Source: Hydrogenophaga sp.
GTDB taxonomy: Bacteria; Pseudomonadota; Gammaproteobacteria; Burkholderiales; Burkholderiaceae_C
Direction of reading: 5' to 3'
NCBI RefSeq assembly: GCF_018780075.1
Contig: NZ_JADMKB010000037.1
Coordinates: 1 to 64,000, forward strand
DNA: 64,000 nucleotides
Numbering within the stretch: position 1 is the stretch's first letter; each line of letters opens with the position of its first letter. Both the position numbers and the translations under genes were made by a program. The notes under the pieces are model-generated. The model was given only the letters and a program-made list of their open reading frames with translations, made no database searches and had not been told where the DNA came from. Of this stretch, positions 45,514 through 55,801 are shown piece after piece.

Positions 45514-46839
45514 ATGACCGCACCGATCGTCCAATCGATGCGTGTCATCCCGGTCGCTGGCCGGGACGGCATGCTGCTCAACCTCTCGGGCGCGCACGCA
45601 CCCTTCTTCACGCGCAACATCGTCATCGTCACCGACAACGCGGGCCACACCGGCCTGGGCGAGGTGCCGGGCGGCGAGAAGATCCGCCAGACGCTGGAGG
45701 ACGCACGACCACTGGTCGAAGGCCAGACCGTCGGCAACTTGCAGGCGATCCTGAACGCCATGCGCACGAAGTTCGCCGACCGCGACAGCGGCGGGCGCGG
45801 CCTGCAGACCTTCGACCTGCGCACCACCATCCACGCCGTCACCGCCGTGGAATCGGCGCTGCTCGACCTGCAAGGCCAGCACATGGGCGTGCCGGTCGCG
45901 GCCCTGCTCGGCGAAGGCCAGCAGCGCGACGCGGTGCAGATGCTGGGCTATCTGTTCTTCGTGGGCGACCGTCTGAAAACGGACCTGCCCTACGCCAGCG
46001 AGCCGGACCAGGCCGACGACTGGTGCCGACTGCGCCACGAGAAAGCCATGACGCCCGAGGCCGTGGTGCGCCTGGCCGAGGCGGCGCAAAAGCGCTACGG
46101 CTTCCAGGACTTCAAGCTCAAGGGCGGCGTGCTCAGCGGCGACGAAGAGGTCGAGGCCGTGACCGCGCTGCACCAGCGCTTTCCCGACGCGCGGGTGACG
46201 CTGGACCCGAACGGCGGCTGGCTGCTGAAAGACGCGATCCGCCTGGGCGAGAAGATGCGCGGCGTGGTGGCCTACGCCGAAGACCCGTGCGGCGCCGAAG
46301 ACGGTTTCAGCGGCCGCGAGGTGATGGCCGAGTTCCGCCGCGCCACCGGCCTGCCCACCGCGACCAACATGGTCGCCACCGACTGGCGGCAGCTGGCGCA
46401 TTCGCTGGCGCTGCAAAGCGTGGACATTCCGCTCGCCGACCCGCACTTCTGGACCATGGCCGGCAGCGTGCGCGTGGCGCAGACCTGCCGCGACTGGGGT
46501 CTGACCTGGGGCTCGCACAGCAACAACCACTTCGACATCTCGCTCGCCATGTTCACCCACGTGGGCGCGGCCGCACCGGGCAAGGTGACCGCCATCGACA
46601 CCCACTGGATCTGGCAGGACGGCCAGCGCCTGACGAAAGAGCCGATGACGATCGAAGGCGGCTACGTGCAGGTGCCCAAGAAGCCCGGCCTGGGCATCCA
46701 GATCGACATGGCCGAGGTCGAGAAGGCCCACCAGCTCTACCTGCAGCACGGCCTGGGCGCGCGCGACGACGCCACCGCCATGCAGTACCTGATCCCGGGC
46801 TGGAAGTTCGACAACAAGAAACCTTGCCTGGTCAGATGA
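45514..46839 (+). CDS. gudD: Glucarate dehydratase
   Basis: 441 residues, family length. Dehydrates D-glucarate (and usually L-idarate) to 5-keto-4-deoxyglucarate. Seen: [17 protein letters not shown] with the Lys-x-Lys base, metal ligands in LDPNGGW, YAEDPCG and TATNMVATD, and HSNNHFDIS with the His base. Nearly all residues known for GudD are in place, making this the more canonical of the two glucarate-dehydratase-type genes. It directly follows a Bug binding protein. Confidence 0.95.
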   Translation: MTAPIVQSMRVIPVAGRDGMLLNLSGAHAPFFTRNIVIVTDNAGHTGLGEVPGGEKIRQTLEDARPLVEGQTVGNLQAILNAMRTKFADRDSGGRGLQTFDLRTTIHAVTAVESALLDLQGQHMGVPVAALLGEGQQRDAVQMLGYLFFVGDRLKTDLPYASEPDQADDWCRLRHEKAMTPEAVVRLAEAAQKRYGFQDFKLKGGVLSGDEEVEAVTALHQRFPDARVTLDPNGGWLLKDAIRLGEKMRGVVAYAEDPCGAEDGFSGREVMAEFRRATGLPTATNMVATDWRQLAHSLALQSVDIPLADPHFWTMAGSVRVAQTCRDWGLTWGSHSNNHFDISLAMFTHVGAAAPGKVTAIDTHWIWQDGQRLTKEPMTIEGGYVQVPKKPGLGIQIDMAEVEKAHQLYLQHGLGARDDATAMQYLIPGWKFDNKKPCLVR

Positions 46840-46841
46840 AG

Positions 46842-46917
46842 TACCCCCCGCGCCGCTTCGCGTCACCCCCCGGGGGGCGATGCCTGCCGACGGGCGAAGC
46901 CCGATCGGCGGCATCCT
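46842..46917 (+). repeat. GC-rich 3'-end palindromic repeat, copy 11
   Basis: Starts two bases after the gudD stop. Divergent arms: CGGGC-GAA-GCCCG within GATGCCTGCC...GGCGGCATC. Confidence 0.8.
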
Positions 46918-46980
46918 GGACGCGATCGCTGCGGGTGGGTCATCGATAGCCGAAGTGATGAACAACAAGAGGAGACAAAC

Positions 46981-48093
46981 ATGAACAACGCCCATCCCGA
47001 CACCCGCCGCCAGTTCCTCATGGCCGCTGGCGCGGCCGGTCTGGCCGCCACCGGTGCACCTGCTTTCGCGCAGGCCTTCGCCTTCACGCCCAACCAGCGC
47101 TACCCCGACCCGTCGGTGCAGATCCTCGACCCGTCGTTCGCCAAGTACCGCATCTACAGCAGCACCATCGAGCAGGTGGCCACCGGCATGCGCTGGGCCG
47201 AGGGACCGGCCTACTTCCCCGGCGCCAACGGCGCCCCGGGCCACCTGCTGGTCAGCGACATCCCGAACAACCGCATCATGAAGTTCGACGAGAAGACCGG
47301 CGCCTTCAGCGTCTTCCGCGACAAGGCCAACTGGGCCAACGGCAACACCCGCGACCGCCAGGGCCGCCTGATCACCTGCGAACACTCGGTCACGCGCCGC
47401 GTCACCCGCACCGAGACCAACGGCAAGATCACCGTGCTGGCCGACAGCTTCGAAGGCAAGCGCCTGAACGCGCCCAACGACGTGGTGGTGAAGTCCGACG
47501 ACAGCATCTGGTTCACCGACCCGCTGTTCGGCATCAACGGCGAGTGGGAAGGCAGCCGGGCCAAACCCGAGCAGGCCACCACCAACGTCTACCGCATCGC
47601 CGCCGACGGCAAGCTCAGCGCCGTCATCACCGACCTCGTCAACCCCAACGGCCTGGCTTTCAGCCCCGACGAGAAGAAACTCTACGTGGTGGAGTGGAAG
47701 GGCACACCCAACCGCAGCATCTGGGCCTACGACGTCAACGCCGACGGCACGTTGGCCAACAAGAGCAAGCTCATCGACGCGGCCGACTTCGGTGCGCTCG
47801 ACGGTTTCAAGGTGGACCGCGACGGCAACCTCTGGTGCGGCTGGGGCAGCAACGGCGCCCTGAACGCCGAGCCCAGCGACGTGGGCGGCCGCAAGGTCTA
47901 CCAGCTCAAGGGCAAGCCCGAAGACCTGGACGGCGTGATGGTGTTCAGCCCCGCCGGCAAGCCGCTGGCCCACATCCGCCTGCCCGAGCGCTGCGCCAAC
48001 CTCTGCTTCGGCGGCCCAAAGAACAACCGCCTCTACATGGCCAGCTGCCATTCGCTGTACGCGCTCTACGTCGAATCGCACGGCGCCGTCTGA
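46981..48093 (+). CDS. SMP-30/gluconolactonase-family protein, exported
   Basis: 370 residues with a twin-arginine-like leader (TRRQFLMAAGAAGLAATGAPA). Beta-propeller lactonase with RWAEGPAYFPG, NGNTRDRQGRLITCEHS, LNAPNDVVVKSDDSIWFTD and NPNGLAFSPDEK. Probably periplasmic, so it would open lactones of aldonic or aldaric acids before uptake, complementing the cytosolic paralogue at 37283. Confidence 0.9.
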   Translation: MNNAHPDTRRQFLMAAGAAGLAATGAPAFAQAFAFTPNQRYPDPSVQILDPSFAKYRIYSSTIEQVATGMRWAEGPAYFPGANGAPGHLLVSDIPNNRIMKFDEKTGAFSVFRDKANWANGNTRDRQGRLITCEHSVTRRVTRTETNGKITVLADSFEGKRLNAPNDVVVKSDDSIWFTDPLFGINGEWEGSRAKPEQATTNVYRIAADGKLSAVITDLVNPNGLAFSPDEKKLYVVEWKGTPNRSIWAYDVNADGTLANKSKLIDAADFGALDGFKVDRDGNLWCGWGSNGALNAEPSDVGGRKVYQLKGKPEDLDGVMVFSPAGKPLAHIRLPERCANLCFGGPKNNRLYMASCHSLYALYVESHGAV

Positions 48094-48118
48094 CCCTTCT
48101 GTCTGCTTTCACCACCGC

Positions 48119-49078
48119 ATGACCGCCCCCGCTGCTCCCCGCGCCGTGATCCTGCAGATCGGCCCCCTGATGCCCGCGCTGGACGCCACGCTGCGCGAAC
48201 ACCACGAGGTGTTGCCCGCGCAGGCCCTGAACGCCGGCGCCCCCCTGGCGAACGCCGCCGACGCGGCGCGCGCGACGGCGGTGGTGACCTCGGCGCCGGT
48301 GGGCGTGCCGGCCGCGTGGCTGCCGCAGCTGTCCGCCTTGAAAGTGGTCTCGTCCTTCGGCGTGGGCCTGGACCAGCTGCCGCTGGCCGACTGTCGCGCG
48401 CGCGGCCTCCCGGTGGGCTACACGCCCGACGTGCTCAACGATTGTGTGGCCGACCTGGCCATGGGCCTGCTGCTCGACGGTGCGCGCCGCATCGCCGCGG
48501 CCGACCGCTTCGTGCGCCGGGGCGACTGGCTGCAGGGCCGCTTCCCGCTCGCCACCAAGGTGAGCGGCAAGCGGCTGGGCATCGTGGGCCTGGGCCGCAT
48601 CGGCCAGGCCGTGGCGCGGCGCGCGGCCGGCTTCGACATGGACATCGCCTACACCAAGCGCAGCCCGGCCGAGGGCGTGAACTGGCGCCACGAGCCCTCG
48701 CTGCTGGCGCTCGCGCAGTGGGCCGATTTTCTGGTGCTCACCGTGGCCGGCGGCGCCGACACCCGCCACCTGATCGACGCCGGGGTGCTGCGCGCGCTGG
48801 GCCCCCACGGCCTGCTGGTCAACGTGGCACGCGGCAGCGTGGTGGACCAGTCCGCGCTGATCGCCTGCCTACACAGCGGTGAGCTGGGCGGTGCCGCGCT
48901 GGACGTGTTCGACGACGAACCGCGCGTGCCCCAGGCCCTGATCGACATGGAACAGGTGGTGCTGGCCCCGCACATGGCGAGCGGCACGCGCGACACACGC
49001 CAGGCCATGGCCGACCTCACCCTCGCCAACCTGCGCGCCGGCCTGGCCGGTGAACCGCTGCCCTCGCCAACCCCCTGA
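48119..49078 (+). CDS. D-2-hydroxyacid dehydrogenase family protein
   Basis: 319 residues. NAD(P)-binding [10 protein letters not shown], catalytic Arg in [13 protein letters not shown], Glu in DVFDDEP and His in LAPHMASGT. GhrB/hydroxypyruvate-reductase-like. A role in reducing glyoxylate, hydroxypyruvate or a 2-keto sugar acid would fit the island; the exact substrate is not deducible. It lies between the exported lactonase and galactarate dehydratase with short gaps. Confidence 0.9.
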   Translation: MTAPAAPRAVILQIGPLMPALDATLREHHEVLPAQALNAGAPLANAADAARATAVVTSAPVGVPAAWLPQLSALKVVSSFGVGLDQLPLADCRARGLPVGYTPDVLNDCVADLAMGLLLDGARRIAAADRFVRRGDWLQGRFPLATKVSGKRLGIVGLGRIGQAVARRAAGFDMDIAYTKRSPAEGVNWRHEPSLLALAQWADFLVLTVAGGADTRHLIDAGVLRALGPHGLLVNVARGSVVDQSALIACLHSGELGGAALDVFDDEPRVPQALIDMEQVVLAPHMASGTRDTRQAMADLTLANLRAGLAGEPLPSPTP

Positions 49079-49101
49079 CCTTTCAACCCGACGCACCCGC
49101 C

Positions 49102-50649
49102 ATGGACACCCCCGCCCCCCGCACCATCCGCATCCACCCAGCCGACAACGTGGCGGTGGTCGTCAACCAGGGCGGCCTGCCGCCAGGCACGCAGCTGGCC
49201 GACGGGCCGGTGCTGGTGCACGCCGTGCCGCAGGGCCACAAGGTCGCGCTGACCGACCTGCCCGCCGGCAGCGAAGTGCGCCGCTACAACGTGGTGATCG
49301 GCCACACGGCGGTGGACATTCCCGCCGGCGGCTGGGTCAACGAGCAGCGGCTGGTGATGCCCGCCGCGGTGTCGCTGCAGGGCCTGCCCGCGCCCACCCC
49401 GCCGGCCGATCTGCCGCCGCTGGACGGCTACACCTTTGAGGGCTACCGCAACGCCGACGGCAGCGTGGGCACGCGCAACCTGCTGGCCATCACCACCACC
49501 GTGCAGTGCGTGGCCGGCGTGCTGGACGTGGCGGTGGAGCGCATCAAGGCCGAGCTGCTGCCGCTGTACCCCAACGTGGACGGCGTGGTGGGCCTGGAAC
49601 ACACCTACGGCTGCGGCGTCGCCATCGACGCGCCCGACGCCATCATCCCCATCCGCACCCTGCGCAACATCGCGAGCAACCCCAACTTCGGCGGCGAGGT
49701 CATGGTGCTGAGCCTGGGCTGCGAGAAGCTGCAGCCCGAGCGCCTGCTGCCTCCGGGGGCCATCCCGATCAGCGACCAGCGCGGCAGCGAGCTCGACGTG
49801 GTCGTGCTGCAGGACGAGGCCCACGTGGGTTTCATGTCCATGATCGACAGCATCCTCCGGCAGGCGCGCGTGCACCTGGAGCGCCTGAACCGCCGCCAGC
49901 GCGAAACCTGCCCGGCGTCCGATCTGGTGGTGGGCGTGCAGTGCGGCGGCAGCGACGCGTTTTCCGGCGTCACGGCCAACCCGGCGGTGGGCCACGCCAC
50001 CGACCTGCTGGTGCGCGCCGGCGCGACCGTGATGTTCAGCGAGAACACCGAGGTGCGCGACGCGGTGGACCAGCTCACGCGCCGCGCGGCGACGCAGGAC
50101 GTCGCCGACACGATCGTGCGCGAGCTCGGCTGGTACGACGCCTACCTCGCGCGCGGCCAGGCCGACCGCAGCGCCAACACCACGCCCGGCAACAAGAAGG
50201 GTGGTCTCTCGAACATCGTCGAGAAGGCCATGGGCTCCATCGTCAAGAGCGGCAACGGGCCCATCCACGGCGTGATCGCCCCGGGCGAGAAGGTGACACA
50301 GAAGGGCCTGGTCTTCGCCGCCACGCCCGCGAGCGACTTCATCTGCGGCACGCTGCAGCTCGCCGCCGGCATGAACCTGCACATCTTCACCACCGGCCGG
50401 GGCACGCCCTACGGTCTGGCCGAGTGCCCGGTGATCAAGGTCGCCACGCGCGACGACCTGGCGCGTCGCTGGCACGACCTGATGGACCTGAACGCCGGGC
50501 AGATCGCCAGCGGCGATGCCACGATTGAAAGCGTGGGCCAGGAGCTGTTTGAGCTGATGCTCGCGGTGGCCAGCGGCCAGAGGACCTGGGCCGAGCGCTG
50601 GAAGCTGCACAACGCGCTGGTGCTGTTCAACCCTGCGCCGATCACATGA
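49102..50649 (+). CDS. garD: Galactarate dehydratase
   Basis: 515 residues. Iron-dependent UxaA/GarD-family enzyme converting galactarate to 5-keto-4-deoxyglucarate, the same product as GudD. Seen: SAF-like N-terminal part ([24 protein letters not shown]), [71 protein letters not shown] and [11 protein letters not shown], closely following E. coli GarD throughout. Confidence 0.96.
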   Translation: MDTPAPRTIRIHPADNVAVVVNQGGLPPGTQLADGPVLVHAVPQGHKVALTDLPAGSEVRRYNVVIGHTAVDIPAGGWVNEQRLVMPAAVSLQGLPAPTPPADLPPLDGYTFEGYRNADGSVGTRNLLAITTTVQCVAGVLDVAVERIKAELLPLYPNVDGVVGLEHTYGCGVAIDAPDAIIPIRTLRNIASNPNFGGEVMVLSLGCEKLQPERLLPPGAIPISDQRGSELDVVVLQDEAHVGFMSMIDSILRQARVHLERLNRRQRETCPASDLVVGVQCGGSDAFSGVTANPAVGHATDLLVRAGATVMFSENTEVRDAVDQLTRRAATQDVADTIVRELGWYDAYLARGQADRSANTTPGNKKGGLSNIVEKAMGSIVKSGNGPIHGVIAPGEKVTQKGLVFAATPASDFICGTLQLAAGMNLHIFTTGRGTPYGLAECPVIKVATRDDLARRWHDLMDLNAGQIASGDATIESVGQELFELMLAVASGQRTWAERWKLHNALVLFNPAPIT

Positions 50650-50726
50650 CCCCCCCCCGCGCCGCTTCGCGTCACCCCCAAGGGGGCGGCACTGGCCGTC
50701 CGGCGGAGCCGGCCCGGCGGTGCCCT
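50650..50726 (+). repeat. GC-rich 3'-end palindromic repeat, copy 12
   Basis: Starts at the base following the garD stop. CCCCCAAGGGGG and CCGGC-GGA-GCCGG within GGCACTGG...GCGGTGCC. Confidence 0.85.
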
Positions 50727-50808
50727 GGGTGGCGCCGCTCCGATCCTGTTTTCCCCTGAAGCCGGCGACACGACCGGCGACTCTTTCCATCCACCACGGA
50801 GACACACC

Positions 50809-51789
50809 ATGAACCACCGCCGACAACTGATCGCCGCATCCGCACTGGCCGCTCTGGGCACCGCCCTGCCCCAAATCGCCCTGGCGCAGAGCGACTACCC
50901 GAACAAACCCATCAAGATCATCGTGGCCTTCCCGCCCGGCGGCACCAGCGACGTGATGGGCCGCATGGTGGCCGAGCCGCTGGCCAAGGCGCTGGGCCAG
51001 CCGGTGGTGGTCGAGAACGTGGGCGGCGCCGGGGGCGTGATCGGCACCGAGCGCGGCGCCAAGGCGCCCGCCGACGGCTACACCCTGATCCAGACCGGCG
51101 TGGGCCAGAACGCCGTGGCGCACGGCCTGGACCCCAACCTCAAGTACGACTCGATCAAGGACTTCATTCACATCAGCCACGTGCACAGCGGCCCCAACGT
51201 GCTGGTGGTCAACGCCAGCCAGCCCTACAAGACCCTGGCCGACCTGGTGAAGGCCGCCAAGGCCAACCCCGGCAAGCTCGACTACGGCTACACCCACGCG
51301 GCCTCGGGCCACATGGCGATGGAGCTGTTCAAGCAGACCGCGGGCATCTTCATGACCGGCATCCCCTACCGCGGCGGCGGCCCGATGATGACCGCGCTGC
51401 TGGGCAACGAGATCCCGATGATGTTCATCAACCAGGACGTGGCACTGCCCCACATCAAGGCCGGCAAGCTGCGTCCGCTGGCGGTCTCCAGCCTGCAGCG
51501 CAATTCGCTCTACCCCGACGTGCCCACCGTCGCCGAGTCCGGCTACCCGGGCTTCGAGGCGCTGAGCTGGTCGGGCATGTCGGTGCCCAAGGGAACGCCC
51601 GCGCCCATCGTCGCCAAGCTCGAAGCCGCGTTCAAGGAGGTGATGGCCTCGCCCGCGATCAAGCAGAAGATGGAAGGCAACGGTTTCGTGGTGCCGGTGC
51701 AAGGCGCCAAGCCCTACACGGACTTCGTCGCCAGCGAACTGCCGCGCTGGACCAAGGTGATCAAAACCGCCGGCATCAAGCCGCAGTAA
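50809..51789 (+). CDS. Bug-family periplasmic binding protein 3
   Basis: 326 residues, Sec leader ending IALAQS. DYPNKPIKIIVAFPPGGTSDVMGR, VVENVGGAGGVIGTERGAK, MTGIPYRGGGPMMTALLG are typical. The third Bug protein of the sugar-acid operon, placed directly before the talarate/galactarate dehydratase-like gene. Each Bug gene precedes a different dehydratase or pairs with one, suggesting different ligands. Confidence 0.9.
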   Translation: MNHRRQLIAASALAALGTALPQIALAQSDYPNKPIKIIVAFPPGGTSDVMGRMVAEPLAKALGQPVVVENVGGAGGVIGTERGAKAPADGYTLIQTGVGQNAVAHGLDPNLKYDSIKDFIHISHVHSGPNVLVVNASQPYKTLADLVKAAKANPGKLDYGYTHAASGHMAMELFKQTAGIFMTGIPYRGGGPMMTALLGNEIPMMFINQDVALPHIKAGKLRPLAVSSLQRNSLYPDVPTVAESGYPGFEALSWSGMSVPKGTPAPIVAKLEAAFKEVMASPAIKQKMEGNGFVVPVQGAKPYTDFVASELPRWTKVIKTAGIKPQ

Positions 51790-51808
51790 GCCCGGAGCGC
51801 TGCCCCAC

Positions 51809-52945
51809 ATGAGCACGCCCGCCGACCGCATCGCCTGGATGCGTATCTCGTCCTGTTACCTGCCCCTGGCCACCCCGATCAGCGACGCCAAGGTGCTGAC
51901 CGGGCGCCAGAAGCCCATGACCGAAATCGCGATGCTGTTCGTCGAACTGCAGACCGAGCAGGGCCACGAGGGCCTGGGCCTGAGCTACAGCAAACGCGCC
52001 GGCGGGCCGGGCCAGTTCGCGCACGCGCAGGAGATCGCGCCCGCCCTGGTCGGCGAAGACCCGAACGACATCGCGCGCCTGTGGGACAAGCTGTGCTGGG
52101 CCGGTGCGTCGGCGGGGCGCAGTGGCCTGTCGACACAGGCCATCGGCGCCTTCGACGTGGCGCTGTGGGACCTGAAGGCGCGGCGCGCCAACCTGTCGCT
52201 GGCCAAGCTGCTGGGCGCGCACCGCGAGTCGGTGCGCTGCTACAACACCTCGGGCGGCTTCCTGCACACACCGATCGACCAGCTCAAGGTGAACGCCGCC
52301 GCCTCGGTGGCGCGCGGCATCGGCGGCATCAAGCTCAAGGTGGGCCAACCCGACGGCCGCATCGACATGCAGCGCGTGCAGGCGGTGCGCGAACACCTGG
52401 GCGACGCCGTACCGCTGATGGTGGACGCCAACCAGCAGTGGGACCGGCCGACCGCGCAGCGCATGTGCCGCGCGCTCGAAGGCTTCAACCTGGTGTGGAT
52501 CGAGGAACCGCTGGACGCCTACGACCACGAAGGCCACGCGGCGCTGGCGCTGCAGTTTGACACCCCGATCGCCACCGGCGAGATGCTGACCAGCGCGGGC
52601 GAGCACTGGGACCTGATCCGCCACCGCGCGGCCGACTACCTGATGCCCGACGGCCCGCGCGTGGGCGGCATCACACCCTTTCTCAAGGTGGCCGGGCTGG
52701 CGCATCACGCGGGGCTGATGCTGGCGCCACACTTCGCGATGGAGCTGCACGTGCACCTGGCCGCGGCCTACCCGACCGAGCCCTGGGTCGAACACTTCGA
52801 GTGGCTGGAGCCGCTGTTCAACGAGCGCATCGAAATCGCCAACGGCCGCATGCGGGTGCCGACGCGCCCCGGCCTGGGGCTGTCGCTGAGCGAGCAGGCG
52901 CGGGCATGGACGCGCGAGCGCGCTGAAGTCGGTGGCCGGGTCTGA
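51809..52945 (+). CDS. L-talarate/galactarate dehydratase-like enolase
   Basis: 378 residues. Mandelate-racemase subgroup: KLKVGQPDGRIDM with the Lys base, LMVDANQQWDRPTA, IEEPLDAYDHEGHAAL, TPIATGEMLTS and APHFAMELHVHLAAAYP with the His base. These stretches closely resemble Salmonella L-talarate/galactarate dehydratase. It gives the island a second route to the same keto-deoxy acid. Other acid-sugar dehydratases of this subgroup remain possible. Confidence 0.88.
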   Translation: MSTPADRIAWMRISSCYLPLATPISDAKVLTGRQKPMTEIAMLFVELQTEQGHEGLGLSYSKRAGGPGQFAHAQEIAPALVGEDPNDIARLWDKLCWAGASAGRSGLSTQAIGAFDVALWDLKARRANLSLAKLLGAHRESVRCYNTSGGFLHTPIDQLKVNAAASVARGIGGIKLKVGQPDGRIDMQRVQAVREHLGDAVPLMVDANQQWDRPTAQRMCRALEGFNLVWIEEPLDAYDHEGHAALALQFDTPIATGEMLTSAGEHWDLIRHRAADYLMPDGPRVGGITPFLKVAGLAHHAGLMLAPHFAMELHVHLAAAYPTEPWVEHFEWLEPLFNERIEIANGRMRVPTRPGLGLSLSEQARAWTRERAEVGGRV

Positions 52946-52955
52946 GCCATCTGCG

Positions 52956-54038
52956 ATGGATCTGCGCCTGGACCCACAGCGCTTCTTTGGTGAGATCGGC
53001 GGCGAGCCCGTCGCGCTCTTTCGCCTGCGCCATGCAAACGGCATGGAGGTCGCCGTCTGCAACCTGGGCGCCAAGGTGCTGCAGATCCTCGTGCCCGACC
53101 GTGACGGCGTGCTGGGCGATGTGGCGCTGGGCCATGACAGCCTGGCCGCGCTGCAGGCGGGCGCGCCTTCCATGGGCGCGTTCATCGGGCGCTACGCCGG
53201 GCGCATCGCGCAGGCGCGCTACACGCTGGACGGCACCACCTACCCGCTGGACGCCAACGCCGGCCCGCACACCCTCCACGGTGGACCGAACGGTTCGCGC
53301 CACCGCGTGTTCTCGGCCCACCAGGACGCGCCCGACCAGCTCACGCTGCGGCTGCGCTTCGAGCCGTCGAACGATGGCCACCCGGGCATCCTGGACCTGA
53401 CACTCACCTACCGCCTCACCGACGACCACGCGCTGGTGGTGGAGCACGAAGCGGTGGCGGTCTGCAACGCCAGCCCGCCGTCGCCGGCCAGCTTCACGCC
53501 GCACATCTTCTTCAACCTCGACGGCCCGGGCCACCGCCCCATCGACGGCCACCGCCTGCAGGTGGACGCGGGCGAGTGCCTGGTGACCGACGCCGACAAC
53601 GTGGCCACGGGTGCCCTCGCGCCGCTCGGCGGTCACCCGCTGGACCTGCGCTCACCGCGCCGGCTGGGTGGCGCGGCGCCCGGCGAGCCCCCGCTGGTGA
53701 TCGACCACGCCTACCGGCTGACCGCCGGCGGCACCGGCGGCGAGCGGTGGTGCGCCACATTGAGCAGCGAGGCCAGCGGCCGCACGCTGCAGGTCTGGAC
53801 CACCGAGCCGGTGCTGCAGGTCTACACCGCCGACCCGCTGGGCACGGGCGCGGTGCCCGACATCGGCAAACAGGGCGTTGTGCACCGCCCGCGCGCCGGC
53901 ATTTGCCTGGAGCCGCAGCAATACCCCAACGCCATGAACTGCCCGGCGTTTCCGCTCAACCGCGTGTCGATCGATCGGCCCTTCTCAGCGCGAACAGTGT
54001 TCCGATTCGGCACCGATCGCTTCAGCCAGGGCAGCTGA
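52956..54038 (+). CDS. Aldose 1-epimerase (galactose mutarotase family)
   Basis: 360 residues from ATG 52956; a GTG at 52932 would overlap the upstream gene. Beta-sandwich epimerase: FIGRYAGRIAQARYTLDG, TLHGGPNGSR, TPHIFFNLDG with the catalytic His, and ICLEPQQYPNAMN with the catalytic Glu. Likely interconverts uronic acid or sugar anomers for Udh, which is anomer-selective. Confidence 0.9.
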   Translation: MDLRLDPQRFFGEIGGEPVALFRLRHANGMEVAVCNLGAKVLQILVPDRDGVLGDVALGHDSLAALQAGAPSMGAFIGRYAGRIAQARYTLDGTTYPLDANAGPHTLHGGPNGSRHRVFSAHQDAPDQLTLRLRFEPSNDGHPGILDLTLTYRLTDDHALVVEHEAVAVCNASPPSPASFTPHIFFNLDGPGHRPIDGHRLQVDAGECLVTDADNVATGALAPLGGHPLDLRSPRRLGGAAPGEPPLVIDHAYRLTAGGTGGERWCATLSSEASGRTLQVWTTEPVLQVYTADPLGTGAVPDIGKQGVVHRPRAGICLEPQQYPNAMNCPAFPLNRVSIDRPFSARTVFRFGTDRFSQGS

Positions 54039-54135
54039 CCTCGGGTGAGCAACAATATGGCCCATCAAAGGCTACTGCGGTCACCCTGGGCGAACGTGTC
54101 ACTCGCAACGCTTCCAGGTGGGACCTGCGTGAAAC

Positions 54136-54690
54136 ATGACATTCTCCAGCTTCCTTCGTGCAACCACCATTGCAGCGACTTGTGTCTCCATCGCCTGGCC
54201 GGCTGCAGTACTGGCTCAGGTTCACAAGGTGATCGGCCCTGACGGCAAGGTCACCTACAGCGACCAGCCTCCCGAGCCGAACCAGGGCGCCAAAGCAAGC
54301 GTTCTGCCGGGCAGGGTGGCCGGTTCATCGGCCTCCAGCGTCGCTCCGAAGTTGCGCCGGGGCTTGTGGGAATTTCGCCGCAGTTTCGTGATCAACGGCG
54401 CGAACAAGGACGTCACCACCCAGAACTGCACCGATCCGGTTTCGACCATGTCGTTCTGGCAGCAGTCCATGACCAAAGTCGGCTGCACCTACGAAGACAC
54501 CCGTCGCAGCGGCAACCGCTACACCCAGGCCTCGACTTGCAAGATCGACGCCCTGGCCATGGACCGGCGTTACATGAAAACGCTCGAAGTCTCTGGCGAG
54601 GACGCCTACGTCTTGGAAGAGTCGGCTTCCGGCGGCAGCCAGCCGCCGATGTCGAGCGTCACGCGGGCTCGGCGCCTGGGCGACTGTTAG
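54136..54690 (+). CDS. Exported DUF4124/DUF3617-type protein
   Basis: 184 residues with a Sec leader ending AAVLAQ. The first 35 mature residues (VHKVIGPDGKVTYSDQPPEP) resemble DUF4124; the remainder with PKLRRGLWEFRRSF, four Cys and a C-terminal Cys resembles DUF3617. Periplasmic, function unknown. Base composition is less GC-rich than neighbours, and the 97 bp before it show no repeat or clear operator. Probably not part of the sugar-acid operon. Confidence 0.75.
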   Translation: MTFSSFLRATTIAATCVSIAWPAAVLAQVHKVIGPDGKVTYSDQPPEPNQGAKASVLPGRVAGSSASSVAPKLRRGLWEFRRSFVINGANKDVTTQNCTDPVSTMSFWQQSMTKVGCTYEDTRRSGNRYTQASTCKIDALAMDRRYMKTLEVSGEDAYVLEESASGGSQPPMSSVTRARRLGDC

Positions 54691-54740
54691 GGCCCTGTTG
54701 CCCTGGAACCGCGCCCAATGAGGGACACACTGCGTGTCGC

Positions 54741-55766
54741 CTAACCACCCCTCGGCTGCAACAACGGCACCCGGTTGATCGCCATCGCCGCCGCCGCCGT
54801 GCGCGTCTCCACCCCCAGCTTGGCGTGGATGCGCTCGAGGTGCTTCTTCACTGTCGCGGGGCTGGAGCCGAGGATGTCGCCGATGTCGCGGTTGATCTTG
54901 CCCTTGACCACCCAGTACAAGACCTCGGCCTCGCGCGCGGTCAGGCCGAAGGACTGCGCCAGGGCTTCGAGCACGGCGGCGTCCGAGGTTTCCTGCATCA
55001 CGATCAGCCAGTCGCCGCCTTCGCCCGGCGCTTCCACCGTCTCGGCGCCGTCCTGGTCGCCCACGCGCTGGTGCAGGCGGAAGGTGAGGCGGCGCGGGCC
55101 CTGTTCCAGCGTGAGCCTGGGCGGTTCACGCTGGGCCTGGGCGTCGCTCAGGTGGCGGCGCAGCCATTGCAGAACTTCGGCTGGCGTGTCGGGCGCCACC
55201 GTGCCGCAGTAGCGCTGCAGCAGGTCGCGCGCCAGCGGGGTCTGCCACATCAGGCGGCCGTCGCGCTCGCGCACGGTGATGGTGGCGTAGCCGAAGGCGT
55301 CGAGCGCGTAACGCGCCTGCCGGCGCTCCACCGCGCCCTGGCGCGCGTGGCGCGCCGAGCGCAGGTGCACACCCATGCGCGCGATCACCTCGCGCGGCTT
55401 GATGGGCTTGGTCACGTAGTCCGCGCCGCCCGCGTCGAGCGCGGCCACCAGGTGCTCGGTCTCGGTCAGGCCGGTCATGAAGATGATGGGGATCTGCGCG
55501 GTGGCCGGGTCGGCCTTGAGGCGGCGCGCGACCTCGAAGCCGTCGATGCCGGGCATGACCGCGTCGAGCAGGATCACATCGGGCAGGGCCTGCGTGGCGC
55601 GGCGGATGGCGGCCTCGCCGTCGAGCGCGACCAGCACGGTGTAGCCGGCTTCGTCGAGCGCGTCGTGCAGCGGGGCGACGTTGTCGGGCACGTCGTCCAC
55701 GATCAGCACCACCAGCGCGTCGCTCAGGTGCTCGCGGGGGGGCTCGGGCAGGGAAAGGCGGTTCAT
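54741..55766 (-). CDS. LuxR-type response regulator paired with the transporter-kinase
   Basis: 341 residues. Receiver (about 18-140) with acidic pair in LIVDDVPDN, phospho-acceptor Asp in VILLDAVMPG, Thr in MTGL and Lys in TKPIKP. A middle part of about 120 residues may be PAS-like. C-terminal LuxR helix-turn-helix (about 270-335) with LTAREAEVLYWVVKGKINRDIGDIL and ATVKKHLERIHAKLGV. It lies 35 bp downstream of the giant sensor gene in the same orientation, so it is the probable cognate regulator. Confidence 0.9.
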   Translation of the reverse strand: MNRLSLPEPPREHLSDALVVLIVDDVPDNVAPLHDALDEAGYTVLVALDGEAAIRRATQALPDVILLDAVMPGIDGFEVARRLKADPATAQIPIIFMTGLTETEHLVAALDAGGADYVTKPIKPREVIARMGVHLRSARHARQGAVERRQARYALDAFGYATITVRERDGRLMWQTPLARDLLQRYCGTVAPDTPAEVLQWLRRHLSDAQAQREPPRLTLEQGPRRLTFRLHQRVGDQDGAETVEAPGEGGDWLIVMQETSDAAVLEALAQSFGLTAREAEVLYWVVKGKINRDIGDILGSSPATVKKHLERIHAKLGVETRTAAAAMAINRVPLLQPRGG

Positions 55767-55801
55767 GCGGGGTTCATGTGTTCAACAGCGGGCGTTCCAG
55801 C

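Noticed and set aside
45493-51831. Very long minus-strand frames opposite gudD, lactonase, garD and Bug genes
   Set aside because: Shadow frames rich in His, Val, Gly and Ala, lacking domains; the + strand has complete recognisable genes.
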